In this document: positions 23,175 through 32,474 of the stretch, piece after piece
How the letters are laid out: every line of letters starts with the position of its first letter
How positions within the stretch are numbered: the stretch's first letter is position 1
The notes under the pieces: model-generated
Told to the model about the DNA's origin: nothing
Databases searched by the model: none
Seen by the model: the letters and a program-made list of their open reading frames with translations, nothing else
Translations under genes and position numbers: made by a program
NCBI RefSeq assembly: GCF_049856175.1
Contig: NZ_JBNDNA010000005.1
Location: forward strand, 124,001 to 188,000
From: JB111 sp049856175
GTDB taxonomy: Bacteria; Actinomycetota; Actinomycetes; Actinomycetales; Actinomycetaceae
Length of the DNA: 64,000 bases
Reading direction: 5' to 3'

Positions 23175-24890
23175 CTAGATGCCCAGGACCTCGCGCACGT
23201 CGGCGTGCAGCAGCCGGGCCACGGCCTCCCGTGCGGCGCCGGCGTCGCCCGCGGCGAGCGCCGCCTGCGCCATCGCCTCGCACTCGGCCGACGTGTGGGA
23301 GCGCAGCGCGTGCCGCACCTCCGCCAACGCCCCGGTGGACATCGACAGGCTCGTCACGCCCAGACCGGTCAGCACGAGCGCCATGAGCGGGTCGCCGGCC
23401 GACTCGCCGCACACGCCGACCGGCTTCCCGGCCGCCACACCCGCCGACGCCGTGCGCGCCACGAGGTCGAGCACCGCCGGCTGCCACGGGTCGAGCAGGT
23501 CGGCCAGGCCGCCGAGGAGCCGGTCGGACGCCATCGTGTACTGGGCAAGGTCGTTGGTCCCCAGCGAGCCGAAGTCCACCTCGGCGAGCACGCCCTCCGC
23601 TCGCAGTGCCGCGCCGGGGACCTCGACCATCACGCCGACCTTCACACCGGCTCCCTGCAGCCCGGCCTCCTGTGCTGCGGCAGCGAACTCCCGCGCCTCG
23701 GCGGCGGTGGCGATCATCGGCGCCATCACCCACAGCTCGGCGGCCCCCTCCCCCGCCTGCTCGCGGGCCTGCGCGAGGGCACGCAGCTGGTCCTGGACGA
23801 GGTCCGGCATCGTACGCACGAGCCGGTAGCCCCGGACCCCGAGGGCCGGGTTGTCCTCGTCGTCCTGGTTGGCGAACGCGAGCGGCTTGTCGGCCCCCGC
23901 GTCGAGCGTGCGCACCACGACCTTCCGCCCCGAGAACGCGCTCAGCACGGCGGCGTAGGCCTCCGCCTGGTCCTCGACGGTCGGCGCCTCCGCGGCGTCG
24001 AGGAACAGCACCTCCGTGCGGAACAGGCCCACGCCCTCGGCGGCGGTCGCCGCGGCCCGCTCGGCGTCCTCGACGGTGCCGATGTTGGCGAGCAGCTGGA
24101 CGGCGTGGCCGTCGGAGGTCGCTCCCGGTTCGCGGTCGGACTCGAGGGCGTCGAGCGCCGCGGTCCGGCCCTCGATCTCGCGTCGTACGTCGTCGTCGGG
24201 GTCGAGGAGCACCCGGCCGTTCGCGGCGTCGACGGCGACGATCCCGCCGTCGGGCAGTCCGGTCGCCCCGGCGGCGCGGACCACGCAGGGCAGGCCGAGC
24301 TGGCGGGCGATGATCGCCGTGTGCGAGGTGGGCCCACCCTCCTCGGTGACGATGCCGAGCACGAGCGAGAGGTCGAGCGCGGACGTGTCGGCGGGCGAGA
24401 GGTCGCGGGCGACGACGACGGCAGGCTCGCTCAGCTCGGCACCCGGCTCCGGCTGCCCCGTCAGGCGGGCGACCACGCGGTCGCGGACCGAGCGCAGGTC
24501 GGTCACGCGCTCGGCCATGTAGCCGCCGATGGACTCGAAGGTGGCCGCGAACTCCTCGACGGCGTCGTGGACCGCGTGCGCGGGGCCGGTCCCGGAGCGC
24601 ACGAGCTCGGCGGCGCGGGCGGCGAGCGCCGGGTCACCGGCCATGAGCGCCGCGGCACCGAGCACCTCCCCCAGCGTGCTGCCGGCAGCCGCCTCGGACC
24701 GCGCCGTGAGGTCGGCGCGCACGTCGCCGAGCGCCTCCTCGACGCGTGCGACGGCAGCCTCCGGATCTGTCGGCGCAGGCTCGTCCGCCGGGAGCTCCGG
24801 GCCACCACGGACGTGCCGGACCGGCCCGACGACGCCGCGGCGTCCGACCCCGATCCCGGCCAGCCCGGGGTGGGCTGCGGCGCCGGTCAC
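23175..24890 (-). CDS. ptsI: PTS enzyme I (phosphoenolpyruvate-protein phosphotransferase)
   Basis: A 571-residue enzyme that takes the phosphate from phosphoenolpyruvate and passes it to HPr. Seen: the phospho-histidine His190 in GGPTSHTAIIARQLG, GLFRTEVLF, the RTLDAGADKP motif of the PEP-binding barrel, LGVRGYRL, and the catalytic cysteine segment GVCGESAGDP. Length matches the family. The GTG start overlaps the ptsH stop (GTGA), so the genes are co-translated. A specific sugar permease is not in the window. Confidence 0.96.
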   Translation of the reverse strand: MTGAAAHPGLAGIGVGRRGVVGPVRHVRGGPELPADEPAPTDPEAAVARVEEALGDVRADLTARSEAAAGSTLGEVLGAAALMAGDPALAARAAELVRSGTGPAHAVHDAVEEFAATFESIGGYMAERVTDLRSVRDRVVARLTGQPEPGAELSEPAVVVARDLSPADTSALDLSLVLGIVTEEGGPTSHTAIIARQLGLPCVVRAAGATGLPDGGIVAVDAANGRVLLDPDDDVRREIEGRTAALDALESDREPGATSDGHAVQLLANIGTVEDAERAAATAAEGVGLFRTEVLFLDAAEAPTVEDQAEAYAAVLSAFSGRKVVVRTLDAGADKPLAFANQDDEDNPALGVRGYRLVRTMPDLVQDQLRALAQAREQAGEGAAELWVMAPMIATAAEAREFAAAAQEAGLQGAGVKVGVMVEVPGAALRAEGVLAEVDFGSLGTNDLAQYTMASDRLLGGLADLLDPWQPAVLDLVARTASAGVAAGKPVGVCGESAGDPLMALVLTGLGVTSLSMSTGALAEVRHALRSHTSAECEAMAQAALAAGDAGAAREAVARLLHADVREVLGI

Positions 24891-25153
24891 TTGCCGTCCT
24901 CCTTCTCGAGCATGGTGACGAGCTCGTCCAGCGTCTCCTCGGCACCGTCACCGGCCGCCTCGAGCACGACCGTGTCCCCCTGCTTCACGCCGAGGCTCAT
25001 CACGGACAGGATCGATCCGGCCGGTACCGGCGTCGCACCGTCCTTCGCGATGGTCACCGGAACCGGGCTCCTGGACGCGGCGGCGACGAAGTCCGAGGCC
25101 GGTCGGGCGTGCAGGCCCTGCGCGGAGGCGACGACGGCAGTTCTCTGCGACAT
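24887..25153 (-). CDS. ptsH: PTS phosphocarrier HPr
   Basis: An 88-residue HPr with the phospho-histidine His15 in GLHARPAS and the regulatory serine site in SILSVMSLGVKQGD. The ATG at 25153 has GAAGGAGTCCGC upstream. First gene of the ptsH-ptsI operon. Confidence 0.97.
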   Translation of the reverse strand: MSQRTAVVASAQGLHARPASDFVAAASRSPVPVTIAKDGATPVPAGSILSVMSLGVKQGDTVVLEAAGDGAEETLDELVTMLEKEDGK

Positions 25154-25269
25154 GCGGACTCCTTCGTCGATGGAGGTGCCCGGGCGGACACCGACGTTCA
25201 CCGCTCCACGATATCGGCGTCCCAGGCGCGTGCGCCTCCCCCTCGCCCACCGACCGCCCGCAGAGCTGC

Positions 25270-26289
25270 CTACGCGGCCCTCGCGCGGGACCTCAGCCTG
25301 CGCTGGCATCTGGCGCACCAGAACACGGTGCGCCCGGCGAGGTCGTCGATCGAGACCGGGTTCCCGCACACGTGGCAGGGCCGCCCGGCTCTCCGGTAGA
25401 CGTACCAGCGGAAGTCGGCCTCCTCGTCCGTGGCCCGCTCGGCGGCGCGGGCCCAGGAGTCGGGGCGCGGGGCTCGGCGGTCCTCGGGGCGCGTGGTGAC
25501 GATCACTCCGTGCTCGACGCCGTCCGCCAGCAGCTCCGCGACGTCGTCCCACATGGCGCGCAGCCGGGCCACGCTCACGGCACGCCCCTCGGTCCGCGGG
25601 TGGATCCGGGCGCGGTAGAGGGCCTCGGCCCGGTAGATGTTGCCCACGCCGGCGATGACCGACTGGTCCATGAGCAGCTCGCCGACGCTGCGGCGCGTCC
25701 GGCGCACGGCGGCGACGAAGCGCTCGGGATCGGCGTCGCGCCTGAGCGGGTCGGGCCCGAGCCGGTCGTGGACGGAGTCCTTCTGGCCCTCGTCGATGAG
25801 GTCGCACCGCGCGGGGCCGGTGAGGTCGGCCACGACGGTGTCGGTCAGGAGCCTGAGACGGACGGTGGGGCGCGGCTCGGGCACGACGAGCTCGGCGCTC
25901 GCCTCGGCCTCGATGTCCGCAGGGTCCGCCGGTACGACGGCATCGGCTACAGCTACGGCATCGGTGCCGGTGCCGGTCTCGGGTGCCCGGGAGGTGGGCC
26001 GACGCGGAGCGCCGATGGCGTGCGGCCCTGCTCCGTCGGCGGTGACGAACGCCCAGGCGCCGTACAGCCCGAGGTGGACGTGCACGAACCGGGGCTCGCC
26101 CCCGGCGGGCGGCTCGAGCTCGACGAACAGGTGCTTGCCGTGCGCGTCGGTCCCGGTCACGCGCCAGCCGTCGACGGCCCCGGCCCCGGCGTCGAACCGC
26201 CCCTGCGGGGACGAGGCGCGCACGACCTGACCGGTGAACAGGCTGTCGAGCATGGTGGCGAGCCTGCGGATCGAGTGGCCCTCAGGCAT
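25270..26289 (-). CDS. Formamidopyrimidine/endonuclease VIII-type DNA glycosylase
   Basis: A 339-residue Fpg/Nei-family enzyme that excises oxidised bases. Seen: catalytic Pro2-Glu3 in MPEGHSIRR, the Lys in DAHGKHLF, the helix-two-turns-helix QSVIAGVGNIYRAEALYRA and the zinc finger CHVCGNPV...CARC near the end. The opening PEGHS (not PELPE) and the ending suit the Nei2 group of actinobacteria, which acts on oxidised pyrimidines. A low-complexity Thr/Ala/Asp-rich insert of about 40 residues (about 90-135) is unusual. It overlaps the alkyltransferase-like gene by 8 bp. Confidence 0.92.
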   Translation of the reverse strand: MPEGHSIRRLATMLDSLFTGQVVRASSPQGRFDAGAGAVDGWRVTGTDAHGKHLFVELEPPAGGEPRFVHVHLGLYGAWAFVTADGAGPHAIGAPRRPTSRAPETGTGTDAVAVADAVVPADPADIEAEASAELVVPEPRPTVRLRLLTDTVVADLTGPARCDLIDEGQKDSVHDRLGPDPLRRDADPERFVAAVRRTRRSVGELLMDQSVIAGVGNIYRAEALYRARIHPRTEGRAVSVARLRAMWDDVAELLADGVEHGVIVTTRPEDRRAPRPDSWARAAERATDEEADFRWYVYRRAGRPCHVCGNPVSIDDLAGRTVFWCARCQRRLRSRARAA

Positions 26290-26650
26290 GCGTCTCGGGC
26301 GCCTTCCACGCGGTCGGCGCGTCCCACAGGGCGCGGCGGAGGTCGACCATCGTGGGCACCAGCGGCTCCAGCGGCGTCCCCTCGGACCGGTAGCGCACGC
26401 TCGCGTCGGCGCGCAGCTGCCGGGGCAGGGTGCCGTCGGCCCGCACGACCCGCCACCACGGCACGCGATAGCCGTGGCGTGCGAGGACGGTGCCGACGTA
26501 CCGTGCGCTGCCCCGCCCCGTGCGGTCCCGGACGGCCTCGGCGATCAGGCCGTAGGTGGTCGCCCTCCCCTCGGGGACCTGCTGGGCGACGTCGAGCACC
26601 AGCTCGGTGAGCTCGGTGGTGGTGATCCCCACGGGCCTGGGTGCGGACAT
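26282..26650 (-). CDS. Alkyltransferase-like (ATL) protein
   Basis: A 122-residue MGMT-family DNA-binding protein: VAQQVPEGRATTYGLIAEAV and the arginine-finger region ARYVGTVLARHGY are present, but the active-site PCHRV is replaced by PWWRVV, so there is no cysteine to accept an alkyl group. Such ATL proteins flag O6-alkylguanine for nucleotide excision repair. It overlaps the glycosylase gene, which makes a two-gene DNA repair operon. Start ATG at 26650; an upstream open frame exists but is not needed. Confidence 0.93.
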   Translation of the reverse strand: MSAPRPVGITTTELTELVLDVAQQVPEGRATTYGLIAEAVRDRTGRGSARYVGTVLARHGYRVPWWRVVRADGTLPRQLRADASVRYRSEGTPLEPLVPTMVDLRRALWDAPTAWKAPETHA

Positions 26651-26671
26651 GGTCCTTATGATCGCAGCATC

Positions 26672-27376
26672 ATGTCCTTCTCCACCCTGCCCACGCCCGC
26701 CTCCGCCGACGCGCACGGGGCTGGTTGCTCACACTGCGACGACTCCGTGCCCCACGAGCACATCGACGTCCGGGCCGAGCTCACCGCGGCCGCCCGCCGG
26801 TCGCGCCGCCGGTCGCTCGTCGTCACCGGGATCGCCGCCGCACCGCTGGTCCTCGGCCTCGTCCTCGCGGTCCTCGACGGCGCCGCGGGCCGCGCGGCGC
26901 TGCTCGCGCTCGCGGTGGGGGCCGGGTGGCTCGTCGCCTCCGCCGTCGGGGTGGTCCTCGTGCGCCGGGTCGGTCGCCGGTCCTCCCGGCTCGGCATCGC
27001 GGCCGGAGCCGCCACGACGGCGGCGCTCGGCCCCGTCGTCGGGCTCGCTGCCGCGATGGTCACCGGGGCGCCGGTCAGCCTTGCGACGGCCCTCGTCGCG
27101 GGCGGTGCCTGGTGGTCGGCCTCCGCGCTCGCCGACACGCTCGCCGCCGTGGCCTGGCGACGTTCCCTGTTCGAGCCCGGCGACGCCGCCGAGGTGGCCC
27201 GCACCCAGGCGATCGCCGGACGCGAGGAGAACCTCGCCCTGCCCCTCGCCTGGTTCGTCCAGGGACCTGCGGTCGCCGTGGCGGCACTGCTCGGCGGGCC
27301 GCTCGCGGTCGCGGTGATCCTGCTGGCCGCACTGTGCGCCGCCCTCAGCGTCCGGGGGTCGGCCCACCGCCGCTGA
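26672..27376 (+). CDS. Integral membrane protein, unknown function
   Basis: A 234-residue protein with a short cytosolic N-terminus containing a possible metal motif CSHCDDSVPHEHID and about six hydrophobic segments between residues 48 and 230. No transporter signature is recognised. Its end overlaps the convergent hydrolase gene by 32 bp. The start ATG is 21 bp from the divergent ATL start, so a shared promoter region is very short. Confidence 0.72.
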   Translation: MSFSTLPTPASADAHGAGCSHCDDSVPHEHIDVRAELTAAARRSRRRSLVVTGIAAAPLVLGLVLAVLDGAAGRAALLALAVGAGWLVASAVGVVLVRRVGRRSSRLGIAAGAATTAALGPVVGLAAAMVTGAPVSLATALVAGGAWWSASALADTLAAVAWRRSLFEPGDAAEVARTQAIAGREENLALPLAWFVQGPAVAVAALLGGPLAVAVILLAALCAALSVRGSAHRR

Positions 27377-28229
27377 CGCCCGTGAGCGAACGGGCGAGCT
27401 CGTCGAGCACCGCCGCCGTCTCCTCGGGCGCGGTGACCATCGGCCAGTGCCCGGCGTCGATCTCCCGGTAGGACCAGCCCGGGGTCGACGCGGTGACCGA
27501 CGACGTCGGCGGATCGGTACGCAGGCAGCGCACATACCCGAGGGCCACCCCTGAGTCGGCCAGCTCGAAGTCCGGCGCGGGCTCGGCATAGGTCCCGAGC
27601 GGCTGCCCGCTCACGCGGGAGGCCATCCACGCATGGTCCGCGTCGGTCAGCCCGTGCCCCGGGAACAGCGCGTCGATCTCCTGGCGCGTGAACCAGGGCG
27701 TCGCCCCGTCGACGGCGAGGAGCGGCATCACCTCGGCCGCCCCGGGGCGCTGCTGGTCGAACCAGGACCGGCCAGGACTCGGCAGGACCGCGTCCACCAT
27801 GACGACGGCGCGCACGGCACTCGTGCGGGGCGCCGGAGCGTGCGCGGACGTCGTCAGCGGCGTGGACGGACGGGCAGGAGTCCGCTCACTCGTCACGGGT
27901 GGGGCAACCGCACGGGCAGGAGTCCGCCCACTCGTCGAAAGGCGGACGAGAGCTCCCGCCGTGACGTAGGCGGCGAACGAGTGCGCGACGACGGTCACGC
28001 CCTTGCCGCCCTGGCCGTCCGCCTCGCCCTCGACGGCCGCTGCGAGGTCGTCTGCCCAGTCGCTGAGGGTGACCTCCGCGGCCGGCGTGGGGTCGCCGTC
28101 GATGCCGCGCAGGTGCGGCGTGACGACGCGGTGGCCCCGCCGCTCGAGGAGGGGCACGACGCGCTCCCAGACCCAGCCGCCCAGGCCGCTACCGCCGACG
28201 AGGACCAGCGTCGAGGGGCTCTCGACCAC
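27345..28229 (-). CDS. Alpha/beta hydrolase with a low-complexity insert
   Basis: A 294-residue alpha/beta hydrolase-fold protein. Seen: LVLVGGSGLGGWVWERVVPLL, then HLRGIDGD, the nucleophile elbow VAHSFAAY with the likely catalytic serine, and a late DAGHWPMVTAPEE with the catalytic His. Residues about 97-137 are a Thr/Ala/Pro/Arg-rich insert with a 14-residue unit (SxRTPARx) repeated twice, matching a 42-bp DNA repeat. The insert follows the nucleophile helix and interrupts the usual core spacing. Start GTG. The substrate is unknown; esterase or dehalogenase-like activity is possible. Confidence 0.85.
   Translation of the reverse strand: MVESPSTLVLVGGSGLGGWVWERVVPLLERRGHRVVTPHLRGIDGDPTPAAEVTLSDWADDLAAAVEGEADGQGGKGVTVVAHSFAAYVTAGALVRLSTSGRTPARAVAPPVTSERTPARPSTPLTTSAHAPAPRTSAVRAVVMVDAVLPSPGRSWFDQQRPGAAEVMPLLAVDGATPWFTRQEIDALFPGHGLTDADHAWMASRVSGQPLGTYAEPAPDFELADSGVALGYVRCLRTDPPTSSVTASTPGWSYREIDAGHWPMVTAPEETAAVLDELARSLTGVSGGGPTPGR
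27870..27936. repeat. 25-bp direct repeat with 42-bp period inside the hydrolase gene
   Basis: The sequence ACGGGCAGGAGTCCGC-Y-CACTCGTC lies at 27870-27894 and 27912-27936 with one mismatch. The period of 42 bp keeps the reading frame. It contains the CACTCGTC word also found in intergenic elements at 19.4 and 41.2 kb. Confidence 0.82.
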
Positions 28230-28233
28230 GGGC

Positions 28234-29012
28234 TCAGTCCTCGATCGTCACCGAGGCGAGGATCTGGTCGAACAACGGCTCGGCCTCGGCGAGCACGTCG
28301 ACCGGGGACGTCAGCGTGATCGCGGCCATGCCCCCGCCCTCGAGCTCGAGGGGATAGAAGCGCTGGGTCGCGGGCAGGCCGTGCGGGGTGAGGTCGACCT
28401 CGAGCGGGGTGACCGTCTGGCCCGCCACCTCACGCGGCTCGAGCTCGACGAGCTCCTCGGCCGGCGCGCCCTCGGCGGCGACCATCTCCTCGAAGCTCTG
28501 CCCGGCGACGAACTCGGGGCTGTAGACGGTGAGGACACCACCGGGATAGACCTCGGTCTCCGAGATGCCGAACATCTCCAGCTCGGCGCCGCTCGGCGTC
28601 GCGCCCATGAGGTGCGTGAGCGAGATCCACTCGGCGGGCCAGGTCAGCGACACCGGGTCGATCCCGGCCGGCGTCCCCTCGCCGGCACCGTCGGCCCCGG
28701 CATCACCGTCCGCCTCGTCGTCGGCCGCGGCGTCGTCGGCGTCCTCCCCGGGCGAGGCCGAGTCGGCCTCGTCCTCCGAGGTCGCGTCGTCGGAGGCAGA
28801 GTCCTCGCCCGCGGTGGCGTCGTCGTCGGAGGCAGCCTCGGAGGTGTCCTCCGGCGGGTCGACCTCCTGCGCCTCGGGCGGCTCCGGACTGCCCGAGTCG
28901 GTCGACTCGTCGTCCCCGCCCCCGCATCCGGCGAGCGTGAGCGCGACCGCGAGGACCGCCCCGGCGAAGGCCGACCGGCGGCCGGCTCCGCCCCGACGGC
29001 TCGTGCGCGTGC

Positions 29013-29016
<4 letters not shown>
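28234..29016 (-). CDS. Lipoprotein A of the WPxxW/ILDS family
   Basis: A 260-residue lipoprotein with a twin-Arg-containing basic N-terminus (not a strict TAT motif), a hydrophobic core and lipobox LAGC (Cys about 31). Residues about 35-115 are an acidic disordered linker rich in Asp, Glu, Ala and Ser. The C-terminal domain starts LTWPAEWISL and ends QILASVTIED. It contains EPREVAGQ and the ELEGGG strand corresponding to the DGS strand of its paralogues. It overlaps rpiB by ATGA and is the outlying member of the array at 31.6-37.6 kb, with which it shares architecture. The function is unknown. Confidence 0.86.
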
Positions 29017-29456
<440 letters not shown>

Positions 29457-29501
29457 GGCGCACAGTGTGGCACGCACCGTGCCGCGCCTACCCTGGGGGC
29501 C

Positions 29502-31565
29502 ATGACCTCATCGACCACCGAGACCCCCGTCGACCTCGAGAGCTACGTCGACACCGACGTGCGCCCGCAGGACGACCTGTTCCGGCACGTGAACGGCCGC
29601 TGGATCGCGGAGACGGAGATCCCGGCCGACCGGGCGAGGATCGGCGGGTTCATCGACCTGCGCGACCGCTCCGAGGAGCGGGTCCGCGCCCTCATCGAGG
29701 AGCTCGGCGCGGCGGCCGCTGCCGACGGGGACCCGGAGGGTGTCGCCCAGCACGCGGCGGACCCTGCGGTCACCGACGCCGACCCGGCCGGTGCCGCCCC
29801 GAAGATCGGTGCGGTCTACGCGATGTTCATGGACGAGAGCGCCATCGAGGCGGCCGGGGCCGAGCCGCTCGCCGCCGACCTGGACCTCGTGCGCGGCGCC
29901 GACGACCACGCCTCGCTGGCTCGTGTCATGGGTGAGCTGCAGCGCACCGGGGTGTCCGGGCTGGCCGGGATCGACGTCTCGCCGGGCATCTCTGACCCGG
30001 ACTACCTCGTGTGGTTCGCGCAGGACGGCATCGGGCTGCCCGACGAGGCCTATTACCGCGAGGCCGAGCACGCCGCCGTGCGCGAGGCGTACGCGGGTCA
30101 TGTCGGCCGTCTGCTCGAGCTCGTCGGCGCGGTGGGGGCCGGCGAGGGCGCGGGTGCCGCCGAGCGGGTGCTCGCGCTCGAGACCCGGATCGCCTCGAGC
30201 CACTGGGACGTGGTCGCCACGCGCGAGGCGGACAAGATCGACAACCCGATGAGCTTCGACGAGCTCGCCGCCTCCGCGCCGGGCCTGGACTGGACCGCCT
30301 ACCGCGCCGGCCTGCGGCTGCCCGACGGCGACCTCAAGCTGCTGGTGGCCACGCCGTCGGCGCTCGTCGGGGCGGCGGAGACCTGGGCCTCGACACCGGT
30401 CGACGACCTCAGGGTGTGGCTCTCGTTCCATGCGGCGGCCTCGCGCGCACCGTTCCTCACGAAGGAGATCGTGGCCGAGCGTTTCGACTTCGCCGGGCGC
30501 ACGCTCACCGGCGCCCAGGAGAACCGCGAGCGCTGGCGCCGCGGGGTCGGCCTCGTCGAGGGTCTGCTCGGCGAGGACGTCGGGCGGCTCTACGTCGCCC
30601 GGCACTTCCCGCCGGCGCACAAGGCCCGGATGGACGAGCTCGTGGCGAACCTCGTCGAGGCTTACCGGGTCTCGATCGACGAGCTGGACTGGATGAGCGC
30701 GGGGACGAAGGAGCGCGCCCAGGCGAAGCTCGCCGCGTTCACGCCGAAGATCGGTTTCCCCGAGGTCGTGCGCGACTCCTCGGGCCTCGTCGTCACCGAG
30801 GGCGACCTCGTGGGGTCGGTGCGCGCGGGGCGCGCGTACTGGTGGGACGACGAGATGGCCCGCTACGGCACCGCGGTCGACCGCAGGGAGTGGCTCATGA
30901 CGCCGCAGACCGTCAACGCCTACTACAACCCGGTGTGGAACGAGATCGTGTTCCCGGCGGCGATCCTCCAGCCCCCGTTCTTCGACCCCGAGACGGACGA
31001 CGCGTTCAACTACGGCGGCATCGGCACGGTGATCGGGCACGAGATCGGGCACGGGTTCGACGACCAGGGTTCGAAGTTCGGTCCCGACGGCCAACTGTCG
31101 AACTGGTGGACCGAGGAGGACCGGGAGCGGTTCATGGAGCGGGCGAACGCGCTGATCGCCCAGTACGACGGCCTGGTGCCTGCGCAGCTCGGCGAGGGCT
31201 CGGAGGCGTCGGTGAACGGCGCGCTCACGGTCGGCGAGAACATCGGCGACCTCGGCGGCCTGGACATCGGTCTCAAGGCCTACGCCCTCGCGCTGCGCGC
31301 GCAGGGGATCGACAGCATCGACGACGCTCCGGTGCTCGACGGCCGGAGCGGCCTGCAGCGCTTCTTCACCGGGTGGGCCCGGGTCTGGCGGTCCAAGCAC
31401 CGCGACGAGACCCTGCGCACCCAGATGGCCACCGACCCCCACTCCCCCGACGAGTTCCGGGCCAACGTCACGGCCAGCAACCTCGACGCGTTCCACCGTG
31501 CGTTCGACGTGCAGCCCGGCGACGGCGGCTACCGCGCCCCCGAGGACCGCGTCGCCATCTGGTGA
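29502..31565 (+). CDS. M13-family zinc metallopeptidase (PepO-like)
   Basis: A 687-residue neprilysin-type peptidase. Seen: the N-terminal PQDDLFRHVNGRWI signature, NAYYNPVWNEIVFPAAILQPPFF, the zinc motif HEIGH at 513-517, the third ligand Glu579 in GENIGD and the C-terminal WRSKHRDETLRTQMATDPHSP substrate-binding region. No signal peptide or membrane helix, so it is probably cytosolic like bacterial PepO; it degrades peptides of moderate size. It is transcribed opposite to the lipoprotein genes on both sides. Confidence 0.96.
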   Translation: MTSSTTETPVDLESYVDTDVRPQDDLFRHVNGRWIAETEIPADRARIGGFIDLRDRSEERVRALIEELGAAAAADGDPEGVAQHAADPAVTDADPAGAAPKIGAVYAMFMDESAIEAAGAEPLAADLDLVRGADDHASLARVMGELQRTGVSGLAGIDVSPGISDPDYLVWFAQDGIGLPDEAYYREAEHAAVREAYAGHVGRLLELVGAVGAGEGAGAAERVLALETRIASSHWDVVATREADKIDNPMSFDELAASAPGLDWTAYRAGLRLPDGDLKLLVATPSALVGAAETWASTPVDDLRVWLSFHAAASRAPFLTKEIVAERFDFAGRTLTGAQENRERWRRGVGLVEGLLGEDVGRLYVARHFPPAHKARMDELVANLVEAYRVSIDELDWMSAGTKERAQAKLAAFTPKIGFPEVVRDSSGLVVTEGDLVGSVRAGRAYWWDDEMARYGTAVDRREWLMTPQTVNAYYNPVWNEIVFPAAILQPPFFDPETDDAFNYGGIGTVIGHEIGHGFDDQGSKFGPDGQLSNWWTEEDRERFMERANALIAQYDGLVPAQLGEGSEASVNGALTVGENIGDLGGLDIGLKAYALALRAQGIDSIDDAPVLDGRSGLQRFFTGWARVWRSKHRDETLRTQMATDPHSPDEFRANVTASNLDAFHRAFDVQPGDGGYRAPEDRVAIW

Positions 31566-31608
31566 CGCCCGTCGCCCGGTGACACGCGCCGACCGGTGAG
31601 CCGCGTCG

Positions 31609-32316
31609 TCAACCGAGCTCGACGGAGTCGAGGACGGACGCGATGTCGTCCTCGACCTCGTCGGCCCGGTCGGCGGTGACGACGAACGAGAAGAGCGCGA
31701 CGAGGCCGTCCGGCCCGGGGACCGGGTAGGCGATCGTGTCCCACTCGCCCGACGTGCTGCGGGCCTCCCACCGGGTGGCCGGAGCACCGGAGACGGTGCG
31801 CGCCTCGCCCTCGACGACGCTGGCCGGGTCGGCCCCGCGCCCCACGAGCACGGCCGCCCAGTCGGTCGTCCCGGCCGGGTCCTCCTGGAGCACGACCGTC
31901 GCGGCGGCGATGGTCCCGCTCTCCGTCACCGTGGCCATGGCCAGCGAGCCGGGCGGAAGGGACTCCGCGGCCGCCGGCTGCTCCGCCCAGGCCTGCGGCC
32001 AGGTGATGTCAAGGGTGACCGCGTCCTCGGGCACGTCGGCGGGGTCGGGTTCGGGGCCAGGGGCGGGGTCGGGGTCGGCCGGGGCGGACGGGGCTGACGG
32101 CTGCTCTGCGGCAGCGGTCGCGCCGGAGCCGTCGGACCCGTCCGACGCTGCGCCGGCGGAGGCCGACTCGGCGGCGAGCTGCAGCGGCTCCGAGACGGGA
32201 CGAGCCAGCTCTCCGGTGCCGCAGGCAGTGAGGACGAGCAGCACCGCACCGGCACAGGCGGTCAGTGCGGCGGGGCGGACGGTCGGGCGGGACTCGGGGC
32301 GTGTGACTGTGCGCAT
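31609..32316 (-). CDS. Lipoprotein B of the WPxxW/ILDS family (divergent member)
   Basis: A 235-residue lipoprotein with lipobox LTAC (Cys about 32) and a linker of Ala, Ser, Pro and Asp. The C-terminal domain begins ITWPQAWAEQ and ends IASVLDSVELG; the VSGAPATR and YPVPGPDGLVALF segments match the G-x-x-A and DGS-strand positions of the family. It is the most divergent member of the contiguous run and is richer in Ala and Pro in its linker. Start at ATG 32316 gives a regular signal peptide; an ATG 8 codons upstream is possible. Confidence 0.83.
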   Translation of the reverse strand: MRTVTRPESRPTVRPAALTACAGAVLLVLTACGTGELARPVSEPLQLAAESASAGAASDGSDGSGATAAAEQPSAPSAPADPDPAPGPEPDPADVPEDAVTLDITWPQAWAEQPAAAESLPPGSLAMATVTESGTIAAATVVLQEDPAGTTDWAAVLVGRGADPASVVEGEARTVSGAPATRWEARSTSGEWDTIAYPVPGPDGLVALFSFVVTADRADEVEDDIASVLDSVELG

Positions 32317-32400
32317 GCCGACAGCGTTGCCCCGCCGCATGCGCGATACGGAGCCTCGTCCACAGCTCCGTCTCCGACCGTCCGTCGTCCACAGGCGTGG

Positions 32401-32433
32401 CGACGGCGCCGCCCGCGGTGGGCGACGCCGTCG
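32401..32433 (-). terminator. Terminator hairpin of lipoprotein C
   Basis: CGACGGCG-C-CGCCC pairs with GGGCG-A-CGCCGTCG around GCGGT: 13 pairs with one mismatch. An almost identical hairpin ends lipoprotein D. Confidence 0.75.
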
Positions 32434-32474
32434 AGTATCCGCGCGGCGGCCCCCAAGGGCCGCGCATCTGCGGG

